Source of the DNA: Flavobacterium ranwuense
GTDB taxonomy: Bacteria; Bacteroidota; Bacteroidia; Flavobacteriales; Flavobacteriaceae
Assembly: GCF_004349315.1 (NCBI RefSeq)
Contig: NZ_SMLH01000001.1
Coordinates: forward strand, 558,001-622,000
DNA length: 64,000 nucleotides
Direction: 5' to 3'
The notes below the pieces were generated by a model that worked only from the letters and a program-made list of their open reading frames with translations, did not search any database and had not been told where the DNA came from. This document shows, in pieces, positions 36,985 through 47,800 of the stretch; position 1 is the stretch's first letter, and every line of letters begins with the position of its first letter. Both the position numbers and the translations under genes were made by a program.

Positions 36985-37845
36985 ATGAAATTATATCCTA
37001 TAGAAACAGGCAATTTTAAATTGGATGGTGGCGCAATGTTTGGCGTGGTGCCAAAAACCATTTGGAACAAAACCAATCCAGCCGATTCAACTAATTTAAT
37101 AGATATTGCGGCACGTTGTTTATTGATTGAAGATGATAATAAATTGATTTTGATAGACACCGGGATGGGAAACAAACAATCAGAGAAATTTTTTGGTTAT
37201 TATTCACTTTGGGGAACACATTCGATCGATAAATCGTTGGCCAAATACGGTTTTCATCGTGATGATGTCACTGATGTTTTTATGACGCATTTGCATTTTG
37301 ACCATTGTGGCGGAAGCGTGCAATGGAACGCAGAAAAAACCGGTTACGAACCAGCGTTTAAAAACGCAAAATTCTGGAGTAATGAAAATCATTGGGAATG
37401 GGCAACCAAACCAAATCCCAGAGAAAAAGCGTCCTTTCTATCGGAGAATATTTTGCCGATGCAGGAAAGTGGGCAGTTGAATTTTATCCAAAGACCAGAA
37501 GGGGATTTTTTAGAAAAATCGGAACTGGGTTTTGGCATCTTCTTTGCTGATGGACATACCGAAAAGCAAATGATTCCACACATTCAATATAAGGATAAGA
37601 CAATCGTTTTTTGTGCTGATTTATTGGCAACAGCCGGACATATTCCTATTCCTTATGTGATGGGCTATGATACCAGGCCGTTATTGACCATGCCAGAAAA
37701 AGAAAAATTCATGAATGCGGCAGCTGATAATAATTATTATTTGTTCTTGGAACACGATGCACATAATGAAATAATAACCGTACAAAAAACCGAGAAGGGT
37801 GTTCGATTAAAAGAAAGATTTACCTGTAACGAAATCTTAACATAG
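36985..37845 (+). CDS. MBL-fold metallo-hydrolase
   Basis: A 286-residue metallo-beta-lactamase-fold protein. The metal motif THLHFDHCGG lies near residues 99-108, a second His is in DGHTEKQMIPH near 190, the Asp ligand in FCADLLATAGH near 213, and the last His in EHDAHNE. The motif HxHxDH and a C-terminal His fit lactonase-like members (AHL lactonases and related). There is no signal peptide. The substrate cannot be read from sequence. Confidence 0.9.
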   Translation: MKLYPIETGNFKLDGGAMFGVVPKTIWNKTNPADSTNLIDIAARCLLIEDDNKLILIDTGMGNKQSEKFFGYYSLWGTHSIDKSLAKYGFHRDDVTDVFMTHLHFDHCGGSVQWNAEKTGYEPAFKNAKFWSNENHWEWATKPNPREKASFLSENILPMQESGQLNFIQRPEGDFLEKSELGFGIFFADGHTEKQMIPHIQYKDKTIVFCADLLATAGHIPIPYVMGYDTRPLLTMPEKEKFMNAAADNNYYLFLEHDAHNEIITVQKTEKGVRLKERFTCNEILT

Positions 37846-37921
37846 TGTTAATCATAACTCCTTTTGTAACAAAAAAAATTATTTTAGACCAATATTTTAA
37901 AATTAACAAAAAACATTTTAG

Positions 37922-39544
37922 ATGAATACCATTAAACCTATTTACATTTCTGCTTTTGCAATCTTAGCATTAGTAGGGTGTGGTGCTTCAAAACAAGTTT
38001 CAACTACTTCGGGACTAGTTGCTATTAGCGCACCTTTGAACATTACAAAAAAGGCACCGATTGCTGAAAATGACTTGAAACGTTGGAGCCATTTAGATAT
38101 TGTAACCGATACCATTCCTGGAATGAGTGTTGACAAAGCGTATGCTGAATTATTGAAAGGTAAAAAAGGCGTGCCAGTTATTGTTGGAATTGTAGATTCT
38201 GGTGTGGATATCGAACACGAGGATTTAAAATCAGTGCTTTGGACCAATACAAAAGAAATTGCCGGAAACGGAATAGACGATGACAAAAACGGGTATATCG
38301 ATGATATTCACGGTTGGAATTTTCTTGGAGATAGTACCAAAGAGAATCTAGAATACGAAAGAATCATTAAAAACAAAAGCTTAGTTGATGAAGTAACCTA
38401 TCAAGCTGCAAAAGCATTGAATGACAAAAAAGTTGCTGATGCAGCTGCAGGAAAAACACGTTCAGAGCAAATGTTGGGGACTTTAAACGAAGGAGATGCT
38501 GCTTTAGTAAAATATTTTGGCAAACCAGTGTACACAATTGAAGAAGTTAATGCAATCGTTTCGCAAGAACCGGCAACACAAAAGAGCAAAGCGGCAATGC
38601 AACAAATGCTTTCTTATGGATTGCCAATAGCGGATTTAAAAGTTGCTGTTCAAAAACAATTAGACGATCAGATTGCGCTTATAAACGGAGATAATCTGAA
38701 AACGGATTACCGTAAAGTGGTAGGTGATAATCCAAATGATATTACTGATACTAAATACGGAAATAACAATGTAATGGGACCAGATAAGAACGAAATTCTT
38801 CATGGAACTCACGTTGCCGGAATTGTTGCTCAAAGCAGAAACAATGTATTAGGTGGTGATGGTGTTGCTAATAATGTTCAAATTCTTACTGTTCGTGCGG
38901 TGCCAGACGGGGATGAATACGATAAAGATATTGCATTAGGAATTCGTTATGCGGTGGATAATGGTGCCAAAGTAATCAACGGAAGTTTTGGAAAAAGCTT
39001 TTCTCCACATAAACAATGGGTTTATGATGCCATAAAATATGCTGAGAAAAAGGATGTATTGATCGTTCACGCAGCGGGTAATGATGCAAAAGATATTGAT
39101 TATGCAGAAAATTTCCCTAACGATTCTGAAGATAAAGTAACGGAGTTTGCTGATAATTTAATCACAATTGGTGCTTTGAATTTTGAGTACGGAAATAAAG
39201 TTGTAGCTCGTTTTTCTAATATTGGGAAGATTAATGTTGACGTTTTTGCTCCTGGAGTAAAAATCTATGCTACAACTCCAAATAATACATACAAGTACTT
39301 ACAAGGAACTTCAATGGCTGCGCCAAATGCTGCCGGAGTTGCTGCATTAATTCGTTCGTACTATCCAAAATTATCTGCTAAACAGGTAAAACATATTTTG
39401 ATGGATTCAGGAGTTGCAATTGCAACGGATGTTATTGTAGGTGGAAAAGCAAATGACACGCGTTCTTTTACTGCTCTGTCTCAATCAGGAAAAATAGTAA
39501 ATGCGTATAACGCTTTACTGATGGCAGAGAAAATGTCTAAATAA
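37922..39544 (+). CDS. S8 family serine peptidase (subtilisin-like), exported
   Basis: A 540-residue secreted protease. The leader ends in a lipobox-like LVGC at about residues 17-20. The catalytic triad is Asp in GIVDSGVD near 91, His in HGTHVAG near 294 and Ser in GTSMAAPN near 463. About 200 residues separate Asp and His, much more than in classical subtilisins, where it is about 35 residues. The insert (150-270) is helical and charged. A strong terminator follows, then an M1 aminopeptidase gene, both for protein breakdown. Confidence 0.93.
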   Translation: MNTIKPIYISAFAILALVGCGASKQVSTTSGLVAISAPLNITKKAPIAENDLKRWSHLDIVTDTIPGMSVDKAYAELLKGKKGVPVIVGIVDSGVDIEHEDLKSVLWTNTKEIAGNGIDDDKNGYIDDIHGWNFLGDSTKENLEYERIIKNKSLVDEVTYQAAKALNDKKVADAAAGKTRSEQMLGTLNEGDAALVKYFGKPVYTIEEVNAIVSQEPATQKSKAAMQQMLSYGLPIADLKVAVQKQLDDQIALINGDNLKTDYRKVVGDNPNDITDTKYGNNNVMGPDKNEILHGTHVAGIVAQSRNNVLGGDGVANNVQILTVRAVPDGDEYDKDIALGIRYAVDNGAKVINGSFGKSFSPHKQWVYDAIKYAEKKDVLIVHAAGNDAKDIDYAENFPNDSEDKVTEFADNLITIGALNFEYGNKVVARFSNIGKINVDVFAPGVKIYATTPNNTYKYLQGTSMAAPNAAGVAALIRSYYPKLSAKQVKHILMDSGVAIATDVIVGGKANDTRSFTALSQSGKIVNAYNALLMAEKMSK

Positions 39545-39562
39545 TATTTAAGAATTCATTAC

Positions 39563-39587
39563 ATGGAAGGGCAATTTGCCCTTCCAT
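39563..39587 (+). terminator. Intrinsic terminator of the subtilase gene
   Basis: A perfect 25-base inverted repeat (ATGGAAGGGC arms) is followed by TTTTTATTTT. Confidence 0.9.
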
Positions 39588-39603
39588 TTTTATTTTAACC
39601 TAT

Positions 39604-41478
39604 ATGAAAAAGTTACTTTTATTTGCTATTTTTTCCTTAAGTTTCGGAAGTCTGCTGGCTCAGAACACCTCGTATTGGCAGCAACATGTCGATTACAAAA
39701 TGGATGTTTCCATGGATGTAAAAACATACCAATACAAAGGAAAACAGGAATTGGTTTACACCAATAATTCTCCTGATACTTTGAGAAAAGTATATTATCA
39801 CCTATTCAATAATGCCTTTCAGCCTGGAAGCGAAATGGATGCCAGAATCCAAAGCATCAAAGATCCAGACGCAAGAATGGTCACCAAAGTAAAAGTTGGC
39901 GATACCGAAGTAAAAGAAAGCCGAATTAAAAATTTGAAACCAAATGAAATTGGTTATTTGCGAATTTCTAATTTCAAACAAGACGGAGCAGTTGCTAATG
40001 CAAAAGAGATAGGGACTATTCTTGAAGTGACTTTGGCTAAGCCAATACTGCCGAATACTAAAACTACATTTACATTAGATTTTGATGGTCAGGTTCCAAT
40101 TCAGATTCGTCGTTCCGGAAGAAATAATGCCGAAGGTGTAGCATTATCCATGTCACAATGGTATCCAAAACTTGCTGAATTTGATTTTGAAGGTTGGCAT
40201 GCCGATCCGTATATCGCCAGAGAATTTCATGGCGTTTGGGGGAATTTTGACGTGAATATTACTATTGATAAAGATTACGTTTTAGGTGGCACCGGTTATT
40301 TGCAAAACAAAAACGAAATCGGTCATGGCTATCAAGACCAAGGTGTTGTTGTGTCTGTTCCAAAGAAAACAAAAACATTGACGTGGCATTTTAATGCGCC
40401 AATGGTTCATGATTTTACTTGGGCTGCTGATAAGGATTACATTCATGATGTAGTAAAAGGGCCTAATGGCGTTGATTTGCATTTCTTGTATAAAAACAAT
40501 CCAAAATACATTCAAAACTGGAAAAACCTGCAACCAAAAACGGTTCAGTTGATGGAAATTTACAACAAAACGGTTGGGGATTATCCATACAAACAATATT
40601 CTGTGATTCAAGGTGGCGATGGCGGAATGGAATATGCAATGTGTACGTTGATTTTGGGTCAAGGTACGTTTGACGGATTGCTTGGGGTGACCGCACATGA
40701 AATGGCGCATTCTTGGTTCCAACATATTTTAGCTTCCAATGAATCTAAACACGGATGGATGGACGAAGGATTTACCTCATTCCTGGAAGATTTTGGACTG
40801 AATGAAATTGACGATAAAAAAGTAGAAAACCCATTTGCAGCAGCATATAAAGGGTACTATGCAATGGTAAATTCAGGAAAAGAATTACCACAAGGAACAC
40901 ATGCGGATCGTTTTGATGAAAATAAAGTATACAGCGTTACTTCCTATAGTAAAGGAGAAATTTTCTTGGCACAATTGATATACTTAATAGGTAAAGAAAA
41001 TGCATTCAAAACCTTGAAAAAATATTACAGCGATTTTAAATTCAAGCATCCTACGCCAAATGATATCAAAAGATCTGCGGAAAAAATTTCTGGAGCAAAT
41101 CTAGATTGGTATTTGACGGATTGGACACAAACCACAAATACTATTGATTATGGTATCAAGGATGTAAAAGAAAATACGGATAAAACAACTGTTACTTTAG
41201 AAAGAATTGGAAGAATGCCAATGCCAATTGATTTGACAGTGGAGTATACGGATGGAACAACAGAAAGTTTTTACATTCCGTTGCGCATGATGAGTTTTGA
41301 AAAAGAAAACCCAACACCAGCAATAAAAAGAACAGTTTTAAATGATTGGGCTTGGGCGTATCCAACCTTTGAATTTGATATTTCTAAATCAAAAGCTTCC
41401 ATCAAGAAAATCACCATCGACCCAAGTGGATTAATGGCCGATTTAAAAAAGGAAAACAATACGTATGAGATAAAGTAA
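39604..41478 (+). CDS. M1 family aminopeptidase, exported
   Basis: A 624-residue zinc aminopeptidase with a signal peptide ending at LLAQ (residue 20). The N-terminal beta domain includes the M1 fold. The zinc site HEMAHSW is at about residue 365-369 with the third ligand Glu in WMDEGF near 388. The substrate amino-group motif usually GAMEN reads GGMEYAM here, as in several Bacteroidota members. It trims peptides in the periplasm or outside the cell and lies directly downstream of a secreted subtilase. Confidence 0.93.
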   Translation: MKKLLLFAIFSLSFGSLLAQNTSYWQQHVDYKMDVSMDVKTYQYKGKQELVYTNNSPDTLRKVYYHLFNNAFQPGSEMDARIQSIKDPDARMVTKVKVGDTEVKESRIKNLKPNEIGYLRISNFKQDGAVANAKEIGTILEVTLAKPILPNTKTTFTLDFDGQVPIQIRRSGRNNAEGVALSMSQWYPKLAEFDFEGWHADPYIAREFHGVWGNFDVNITIDKDYVLGGTGYLQNKNEIGHGYQDQGVVVSVPKKTKTLTWHFNAPMVHDFTWAADKDYIHDVVKGPNGVDLHFLYKNNPKYIQNWKNLQPKTVQLMEIYNKTVGDYPYKQYSVIQGGDGGMEYAMCTLILGQGTFDGLLGVTAHEMAHSWFQHILASNESKHGWMDEGFTSFLEDFGLNEIDDKKVENPFAAAYKGYYAMVNSGKELPQGTHADRFDENKVYSVTSYSKGEIFLAQLIYLIGKENAFKTLKKYYSDFKFKHPTPNDIKRSAEKISGANLDWYLTDWTQTTNTIDYGIKDVKENTDKTTVTLERIGRMPMPIDLTVEYTDGTTESFYIPLRMMSFEKENPTPAIKRTVLNDWAWAYPTFEFDISKSKASIKKITIDPSGLMADLKKENNTYEIK

Positions 41479-41483
41479 TTTTG

Positions 41484-41508
41484 AAAAGCCCTGAAAAGGG
41501 CTTTTTTT
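41484..41508 (+). terminator. Intrinsic terminator of the M1 peptidase gene
   Basis: AAAAGCCCT / AGGGCTTTT stem with a 4-base loop followed by a T run. Confidence 0.9.
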
Positions 41509-41555
41509 ATTCAAATTAATTTGGTGTTTGTATTGGAAATTTTATTTTTTTACAA

Positions 41556-42761
41556 TTACCGTCGGAATTTAAAATATTCGGCTAAAGTATGTTTCTTATT
41601 TTTCAACATTTCAGAAACGAGTTTCATTCCAATGACCGAAAATGTGATGCCGTTTCCACCAAAACCTAAAACAAAATAAGCACTTGGAAAATTAGGATGT
41701 TTACCAATGTAAGGTAAGCCGTCTTTAGTCTCGCCAAAAGTACCTGCCCAGACAAAATCCATTCTGAAATCATAATTTGGTAAAATTTTCTTCAGATATT
41801 TGGTCAATCTACCAGACTTGTCGTTTAGTAATGCATCCCTTTTTTCAGCATTTACAAAATCCTCATCTTCTCCGCCAATAAGTAATCTGTTGTCATCCGT
41901 AGTTCGCATATACAGGTATGGTGCTGCTGTGTTCCAAAACAGAGTGTCGTTGAGATACGATTGGTCGTCTTCAGATCTTTCGCCAACAATTGCATAGGTA
42001 GAAAGTAATTTCACGAAATTGTCTTTAATGATTTCAGTACTTTCGAAACCGTTGCAGTAGATTATTTTCTTTGCTGTAATAGTAGTGCCATATTCAGTCA
42101 CAACAGTTACGCCATTTTGTTTGTTCGTGACTTTTTTGACATCAGTCTTATCGAATATTTTCAATCCTTTTTTGTAGTTGTACGCTAAAATATCATGGGC
42201 TAATCTAAATGCATCAATGCTTCCGCCTTGTTCAGACAAGATCCCGCCATACGAGTTTTTAAGGCGGTACTTTTTATAAATTTCTTCGGCTTCCATCCAT
42301 TTTACGGGTATTCCGATTTTTTTTCTAGCCTCAAATTCTTTTTTTAACCAACTGACATCTTTCTTAAGAGCTGCAAAATAAAGAGATTCTTTTTTCTTGA
42401 ATCCACAATCAGATTTTATCAGTTGCGCTATTTTCTTTAAATCATCAATCGATTTATAACACGCCCAATAACATTCAACAGCGGCTTTTTTACCAATTAA
42501 GTCTATAAGTTGGTATAAAGGAATATCAATTTCGTACTGCAACATTGAGGTAGTTGCTGATGTGCTTCCGTGACCAATTTCTCTGCGATCCATCAGTATG
42601 GTTTTGTAGCCGTCTTTTATACATTGATGTGCTATAAGACTGCCTGTTATACCACCGCCAATGATTAGGATTTCTGTGTCCAAGTTTTCCCTTAATGAAG
42701 GATAGGAGTTGATAATTCCATTTTTCACCAACCAAAAGGGTTCACTTGATTTAAGTTTCAT
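41556..42761 (-). CDS. FAD-dependent oxidoreductase (DAO/glycine oxidase fold)
   Basis: A 401-residue flavoprotein when started at the ATG at 42761 (MKLKSSEPFWLVKNG). An upstream frame to 42842 exists but adds an unrelated stretch. The FAD-binding Rossmann motif is IIGGGITGSL near 33-42, with a second DMRGGRE-like acidic end at LMDRREIGHGSTSATTSM near 60. The C-terminal GFGGNGITFSVIG block near 370 closes the FAD site. Substrates of such DAO-fold oxidases are amino acids or sugars; none can be inferred. Confidence 0.88.
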   Translation of the reverse strand: MKLKSSEPFWLVKNGIINSYPSLRENLDTEILIIGGGITGSLIAHQCIKDGYKTILMDRREIGHGSTSATTSMLQYEIDIPLYQLIDLIGKKAAVECYWACYKSIDDLKKIAQLIKSDCGFKKKESLYFAALKKDVSWLKKEFEARKKIGIPVKWMEAEEIYKKYRLKNSYGGILSEQGGSIDAFRLAHDILAYNYKKGLKIFDKTDVKKVTNKQNGVTVVTEYGTTITAKKIIYCNGFESTEIIKDNFVKLLSTYAIVGERSEDDQSYLNDTLFWNTAAPYLYMRTTDDNRLLIGGEDEDFVNAEKRDALLNDKSGRLTKYLKKILPNYDFRMDFVWAGTFGETKDGLPYIGKHPNFPSAYFVLGFGGNGITFSVIGMKLVSEMLKNKKHTLAEYFKFRR

Positions 42762-42908
42762 GGTGCTGAGGTTTTTATCAAATTTAGCAAAAATATCTTT
42801 GAAAATATTCCTCAGGAAGGAACTATACTCTATTTGAAACAAAAACGGCTGTTAATAGTAATGATGCATTTATGTATTTTACAGATAGCTCACTTAAGTC
42901 CAAAAAAA

Positions 42909-42954
42909 CGGGTTTTAAAAAACCAGGATTCTCACCTTGATTTTTTAAAACCCG
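42909..42954 (-). terminator. Intrinsic terminator after tdh
   Basis: 14-bp perfect arms (CGGGTTTTAAAAAA and complement) with an 18-base loop and a T run on the minus strand. Confidence 0.85.
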
Positions 42955-42975
42955 AACTCTTAATAAATGGGCGTG

Positions 42976-43926
42976 TTATGCTTTTTCTTGCTTTAAGTTT
43001 TTAAGCATATCCGTAGTCATCGATGCTAAATCAAATTCGTGTTTCCAGTTCCAGTCTTTTCTGGCTTCAGCGTCATCAATACTCGCGGGCCAGCTGTCGG
43101 CTATTTTTTGACGGAAGTCTGGATTGTAAGAGATTGTAAAATCAGGAATGTGTTTTTGTATCTCGGCAGCAATCTCTGTTGGCGTAAAGCTCATTGCGGC
43201 TAGATTGTACGAAGAATGAATTTTTATTTGTTCTACCGGTGCCTGCATAATTTGAATAGTCGCAGCAATTGCATCGTCCATATACATCATCGGCATTTTA
43301 GTTTCTGAAGATAAAAAGCATTCGTATGTTTTATCTGAAAGTGCTTTGTGAAAAATATCCACCGCATAATCCGTAGTTCCACCACCAGGAGGCGATGACC
43401 AACTGATTAAACCAGGATAACGGATGCTTCTTACGTCTACACCAAAGATATTATGGTAATATTCGCACCATCTTTCGCCAGCTTGTTTACTGATTCCGTA
43501 AACTGTCGAAGGTTCCATAATCGTGTATTGAGGCGTATTTTCTTTAGGAGTTGTTGGTCCAAAAACCGCAATACTCGAAGGCCAGAATATTTTTTTTATT
43601 TTTCCGGCTTTCGCCAAATTCAAAACATGAAACAACGAATTCATATTCAAGTCCCAAGCAAATGCAGGGTTTTTCTCGGCTGTTGCCGATAATAATGCGG
43701 CCATCAAATATACTTCGTCAATTTGATGCAATTCCACCAAATGCTCAATTTGATTGAAATCTAAAGCGTTTACCACTTCAAATGGACCGGAATTGACAAC
43801 ATCAATATTTAACTTTCGGATATCCGAAGCAATTACATTTTCTGTTCCGTATATTTTTCGCAACTTTTGTGTAAGCTCCGTTCCAATTTGTCCGCAAGCT
43901 CCAATAATCAATATTTTAGTACTCAT
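42976..43926 (-). CDS. tdh: L-threonine 3-dehydrogenase, short-chain (GalE-like) type
   Basis: A 316-residue NAD-dependent enzyme that oxidises threonine to 2-amino-3-ketobutyrate. The ATG at 43926 is used because the longer frame starts with TTG. The NAD motif GACGQIG is near residues 8-14, and the catalytic YGISK lies near 143. The TDH-specific blocks EPSTVYGISKQAGERWCEY and PGGGTTDYAVDIF are clear and separate it from plain epimerases. A -7 box lies upstream and a good terminator follows. Confidence 0.94.
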   Translation of the reverse strand: MSTKILIIGACGQIGTELTQKLRKIYGTENVIASDIRKLNIDVVNSGPFEVVNALDFNQIEHLVELHQIDEVYLMAALLSATAEKNPAFAWDLNMNSLFHVLNLAKAGKIKKIFWPSSIAVFGPTTPKENTPQYTIMEPSTVYGISKQAGERWCEYYHNIFGVDVRSIRYPGLISWSSPPGGGTTDYAVDIFHKALSDKTYECFLSSETKMPMMYMDDAIAATIQIMQAPVEQIKIHSSYNLAAMSFTPTEIAAEIQKHIPDFTISYNPDFRQKIADSWPASIDDAEARKDWNWKHEFDLASMTTDMLKNLKQEKA

Positions 43927-43945
43927 TTTTGTCTGTTTTGAAAAG

Positions 43946-43953
43946 CAAAGATA
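43946..43953 (-). promoter_or_regulatory. -7 box (TATCTTTG) upstream of tdh
   Basis: A perfect TAnnTTTG match on the minus strand 20 bases before tdh. The remaining gap to 44235 is AT-rich and holds a plus-strand TAACTTTG at 44121-44128, which may serve the downstream lipoprotein gene. Confidence 0.4.
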
Positions 43954-44235
43954 ATGTTTTCGCAAATAAAATAACTTTGATAAAATGATTATAAAAAATA
44001 TTAAATTACCGATAAAAATCAGAATTTATTTTTAGTTACTGTTTTTTTTAAATAAAAAATACTTCAGGAATATTAGATTGTTATTCCTATGCTGTAATTC
44101 GTAATTGTAAATTTACTTTGTAACTTTGTGCATTAATTAATGGAGATTTTTAAATCAGCATAACTGGTTCTAGTATACAAAATTAAGACAGTATGCGAAT
44201 TACATTTGACCATTAAAAATAATAAATAGCTACAC

Positions 44236-44841
44236 ATGAAATATAAAATAGCGGTCTTCTTTTCTCTGGTTTTTCTTTTGTTGTCCTGTAAAAATGACAA
44301 TCAAAAACGCATTGCTGAGAATAAAAAAGAGATGCAAAGAAGAGAAGTCATTTTCACGAACATAGAGAAAGGCTGGGTTTTTTATGATACGCCTGTAACT
44401 GAGGCTTCTGAAAAAAGTATCGTATCTTGGAACGAATGGCGTGTTTTTTTGGCTGAACTAGCTCAAAAACCTAAAAAAACCATTGGTGCCTTTCAAAAAA
44501 AATCGGGGGCACTTTCTAAAAAAGTCATGGCTTTGAACGACAACATTCCTTATGAATACAACAAACCTCAGATAAAAAGTAGGATATCGACTCTAATCAC
44601 TAAAGTACGTTTGTTGGATTTATTCATTCATTTGGATAATATTCCAGATAAAAAAGTGACGTTGTTAGTGTCAGAAATCAACTTGGAATTGGTTTCGCTA
44701 CAAAGACAAATGGACAAAATTGTGGAGAAAAGTAAAATTCCGCTTGAAGAAGGAGAATCTGATCTATTAAAAATGATGGACACCGCAAGAGCTATTCCTA
44801 ATACACCAGTCATCGACCCAAATCTGCCCCGCGTTGAGTAA
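44236..44841 (+). CDS. Putative lipoprotein coupled to mfd
   Basis: A 201-residue exported lipoprotein (lipobox LLSC at about 15-18). The mature region is alpha-helical (VSWNEWRVFLAELAQKPKKTIG; KKVTLLVSEINLELVSLQRQMDK) with a low-complexity tail. Its last codons overlap the start of mfd by 8 bases, so the two are co-transcribed and perhaps translationally coupled. I do not recognise the family. Confidence 0.75.
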   Translation: MKYKIAVFFSLVFLLLSCKNDNQKRIAENKKEMQRREVIFTNIEKGWVFYDTPVTEASEKSIVSWNEWRVFLAELAQKPKKTIGAFQKKSGALSKKVMALNDNIPYEYNKPQIKSRISTLITKVRLLDLFIHLDNIPDKKVTLLVSEINLELVSLQRQMDKIVEKSKIPLEEGESDLLKMMDTARAIPNTPVIDPNLPRVE

Positions 44842-47800
44842 AACAGCCTTATACAATACCTACGATAATTCGCCAAAAACCCAGCAAATTGTTGCTCGTT
44901 TATTGGAAGATAACCAAGTCAAAATGCATTTTTCGGGACTTTTGGGTTCCGCACTTTCGTTTGTAATCCGATCGATTTTCAAGAAAGCCGAACTTCCTTT
45001 TTTAATTGTTTTAAACAATAAAGAGGAAGCCGCTTATTATTTGAACGATTTAGAACAAATGATTGGCGAACAAGATGTGCTCTTTTATCCCGGTTCATAC
45101 CGTCGTCCGTACCAAATTGAAGAAACCGATAATGCGAATGTTTTGCTTCGCGCCGAAGTGTTAAACCGAATCAATTCGCGCAAAAAACCAGCGGTTATTG
45201 TCACGTATCCGGAAGCATTATTCGAGAAAGTGGTAACCCGAAAAGAATTGGACAAAAACACGTTGAAAGTAAGTGTTGGAGACAAAATTTCTATTGATTT
45301 TATCAATGAAGTATTGTTCGAGTATGAGTTCAAAAGAGTCGATTTTATTACCGAGCCCGGAGAATTTTCGGTTCGGGGTGGAATTGTTGATGTGTTTTCG
45401 TTTTCGAATGATAATCCGTATCGAATCGAATTTTTTGGAGACGAAGTGGAGAGTATCCGTAGTTTTGATGTAGCGACGCAATTGTCGATTGTACAACAGA
45501 AGAAAATTACGATAATTCCAAATGTGGAGAACAAAATTTTTCAGGAAAATCGAGAAAGCTTCTTGGATTATATTTCGGAGAAAACGGTTATTTTCATTCA
45601 GAATACCGAAGATTTTTTATCGCAATTAGACAAACAATTTGGCAAAGCCGAGGAAGCTTTTGCAAAACTATCACAAGAAATAAAACGTTCGACGCCGGAA
45701 CAATTATTCTTGAATCAAACAGAGTTTATAAAAAGAGCATTGGATTTCTCGATTGTGGAATTGAGTTCGAAAGCGATTTTTAGAACTACCAAAAAATTCG
45801 AATTTCACATTCAGCCGCAACCGTCATTCAATAAACAATTTGATTTGTTGCTTAATAATCTGAATGAAAATCATTTTAACGGGTACAAAAATTATTTATT
45901 TTGTTCCAATGATGCCCAAGCCAAACGATTTCATGATATTTTTGAAACGTTGGATGAAGCAAATTCTGAAAACATCAGAAAACAATATCATACTGTTGTT
46001 TTGCCTTTGTACCAAGGATTTGTAGACGATGAAAATCAAATTACCTGTTACACCGACCATCAAATTTTTGAACGCTATCATAAATTCAGCATCAAAAACG
46101 GCTATTCGAAAAAGCAGAATATCACTTTAAAAGAACTGACGACACTTTCTGTTGGCGATTATGTTACGCATATCGATCACGGAATCGGGCGTTTTGGAGG
46201 TTTGCAAAAAATACAAGTCGAAGGCAAAACACAAGAAGCCATCAAACTCGTTTATGCCGATAATGACATTGTGTATGTAAGCATTCATTCGCTACACAAA
46301 ATTTCAAAATACAACGGAAAAGACGGAACGCCACCTAAAATTTACAAATTGGGCTCGAATGCTTGGAAGATTTTAAAACAAAAAACCAAGGCACGTGTCA
46401 AACACATTGCATTCAATTTGATTCAGTTGTATGCCAAGCGACGACTGGAAAAAGGATTCCAGTTTGCACCCGACAGTTATTTGCAAAACGAACTGGAAAG
46501 TTCCTTTATTTATGAGGATACGCCGGACCAAACCAAATCAACTGCAGAAGTAAAAGCGGATATGGAAAGCGACCGCCCGATGGATCGGTTGGTTTGTGGG
46601 GATGTAGGTTTTGGAAAAACCGAAGTCGCCATTCGTGCGGCTTTCAAGGCAGTCGATAATAGCAAACAAGTGGCGATTTTGGTTCCTACAACCATTTTGG
46701 CCTACCAACATTACAGAACCTTTACGGAACGATTGAAAGATATGCCGGTTTCTGTTGGCTATTTAAACCGTTTCAGAACAGCCAAACAAAAAGCAGAAAC
46801 ACTAAAATTATTAGCCGAAGGAAAACTGGATATTGTTATTGGAACACACCAATTAGTCAACAAAAATGTAGTTTTCAAAGATTTGGGATTGTTGATTGTA
46901 GATGAGGAGCAAAAATTTGGGGTCAACGTAAAAGACAAACTCAAAACCATTGCGGCCAACGTCGATACATTGACATTGACAGCAACGCCAATTCCGAGAA
47001 CATTGCAATTTTCATTGATGGCAGCGCGTGATTTATCCGTAATTACAACCCCCCCGCCCAACAGATATCCTATAGAAACGAATGTAGTTGGTTTTAGTGA
47101 AGAGTTGATTCGGGATGCGATTTCGTATGAAATCCAGCGAAACGGACAGGTTTTCTTTATCAATAATAGAATAGAAAACATCAAGGAAGTTGCCGGAATG
47201 ATTCAGCGCTTGGTACCAAATGCCAAAGTTGGAATTGGTCACGGCCAAATGGAAGGAAGAAAACTGGAAGAATTAATGTTGGCTTTTATGAACGGAGAAT
47301 TTGATGTTTTGGTAGCAACCACCATCATCGAAAGCGGTTTAGATGTTCCTAATGCGAATACTATTTTTATCAATAATGCCAATAATTTCGGATTGTCTGA
47401 TTTGCATCAAATGCGTGGTCGGGTAGGGCGTAGCAATAAGAAAGCGTTCTGTTATTTTATTTGTCCGCCGTATTCAGCAATGACCGATGATGCCAGAAAA
47501 CGAATTCAGGCTTTGGAACAATTCAGCGAACTAGGAAGTGGTTTTAATATTGCGATGAAAGATTTGGAAATTCGTGGTGCCGGAGATTTATTGGGAGGCG
47601 AACAAAGTGGTTTCATCAACGAAATTGGTTTTGATACGTACCAAAAAATCATGAACGAAGCCATTGACGAATTGAAAGAAAACGAATTCAAGGATTTGTA
47701 TCCTGAGGAAAACAATTTGGAAACCAAAGAATACGTTAAAGACCTGCAAATCGATACGGACTTTGAGTTATTGTTTTCGGACGAATACATCAATAATGTT

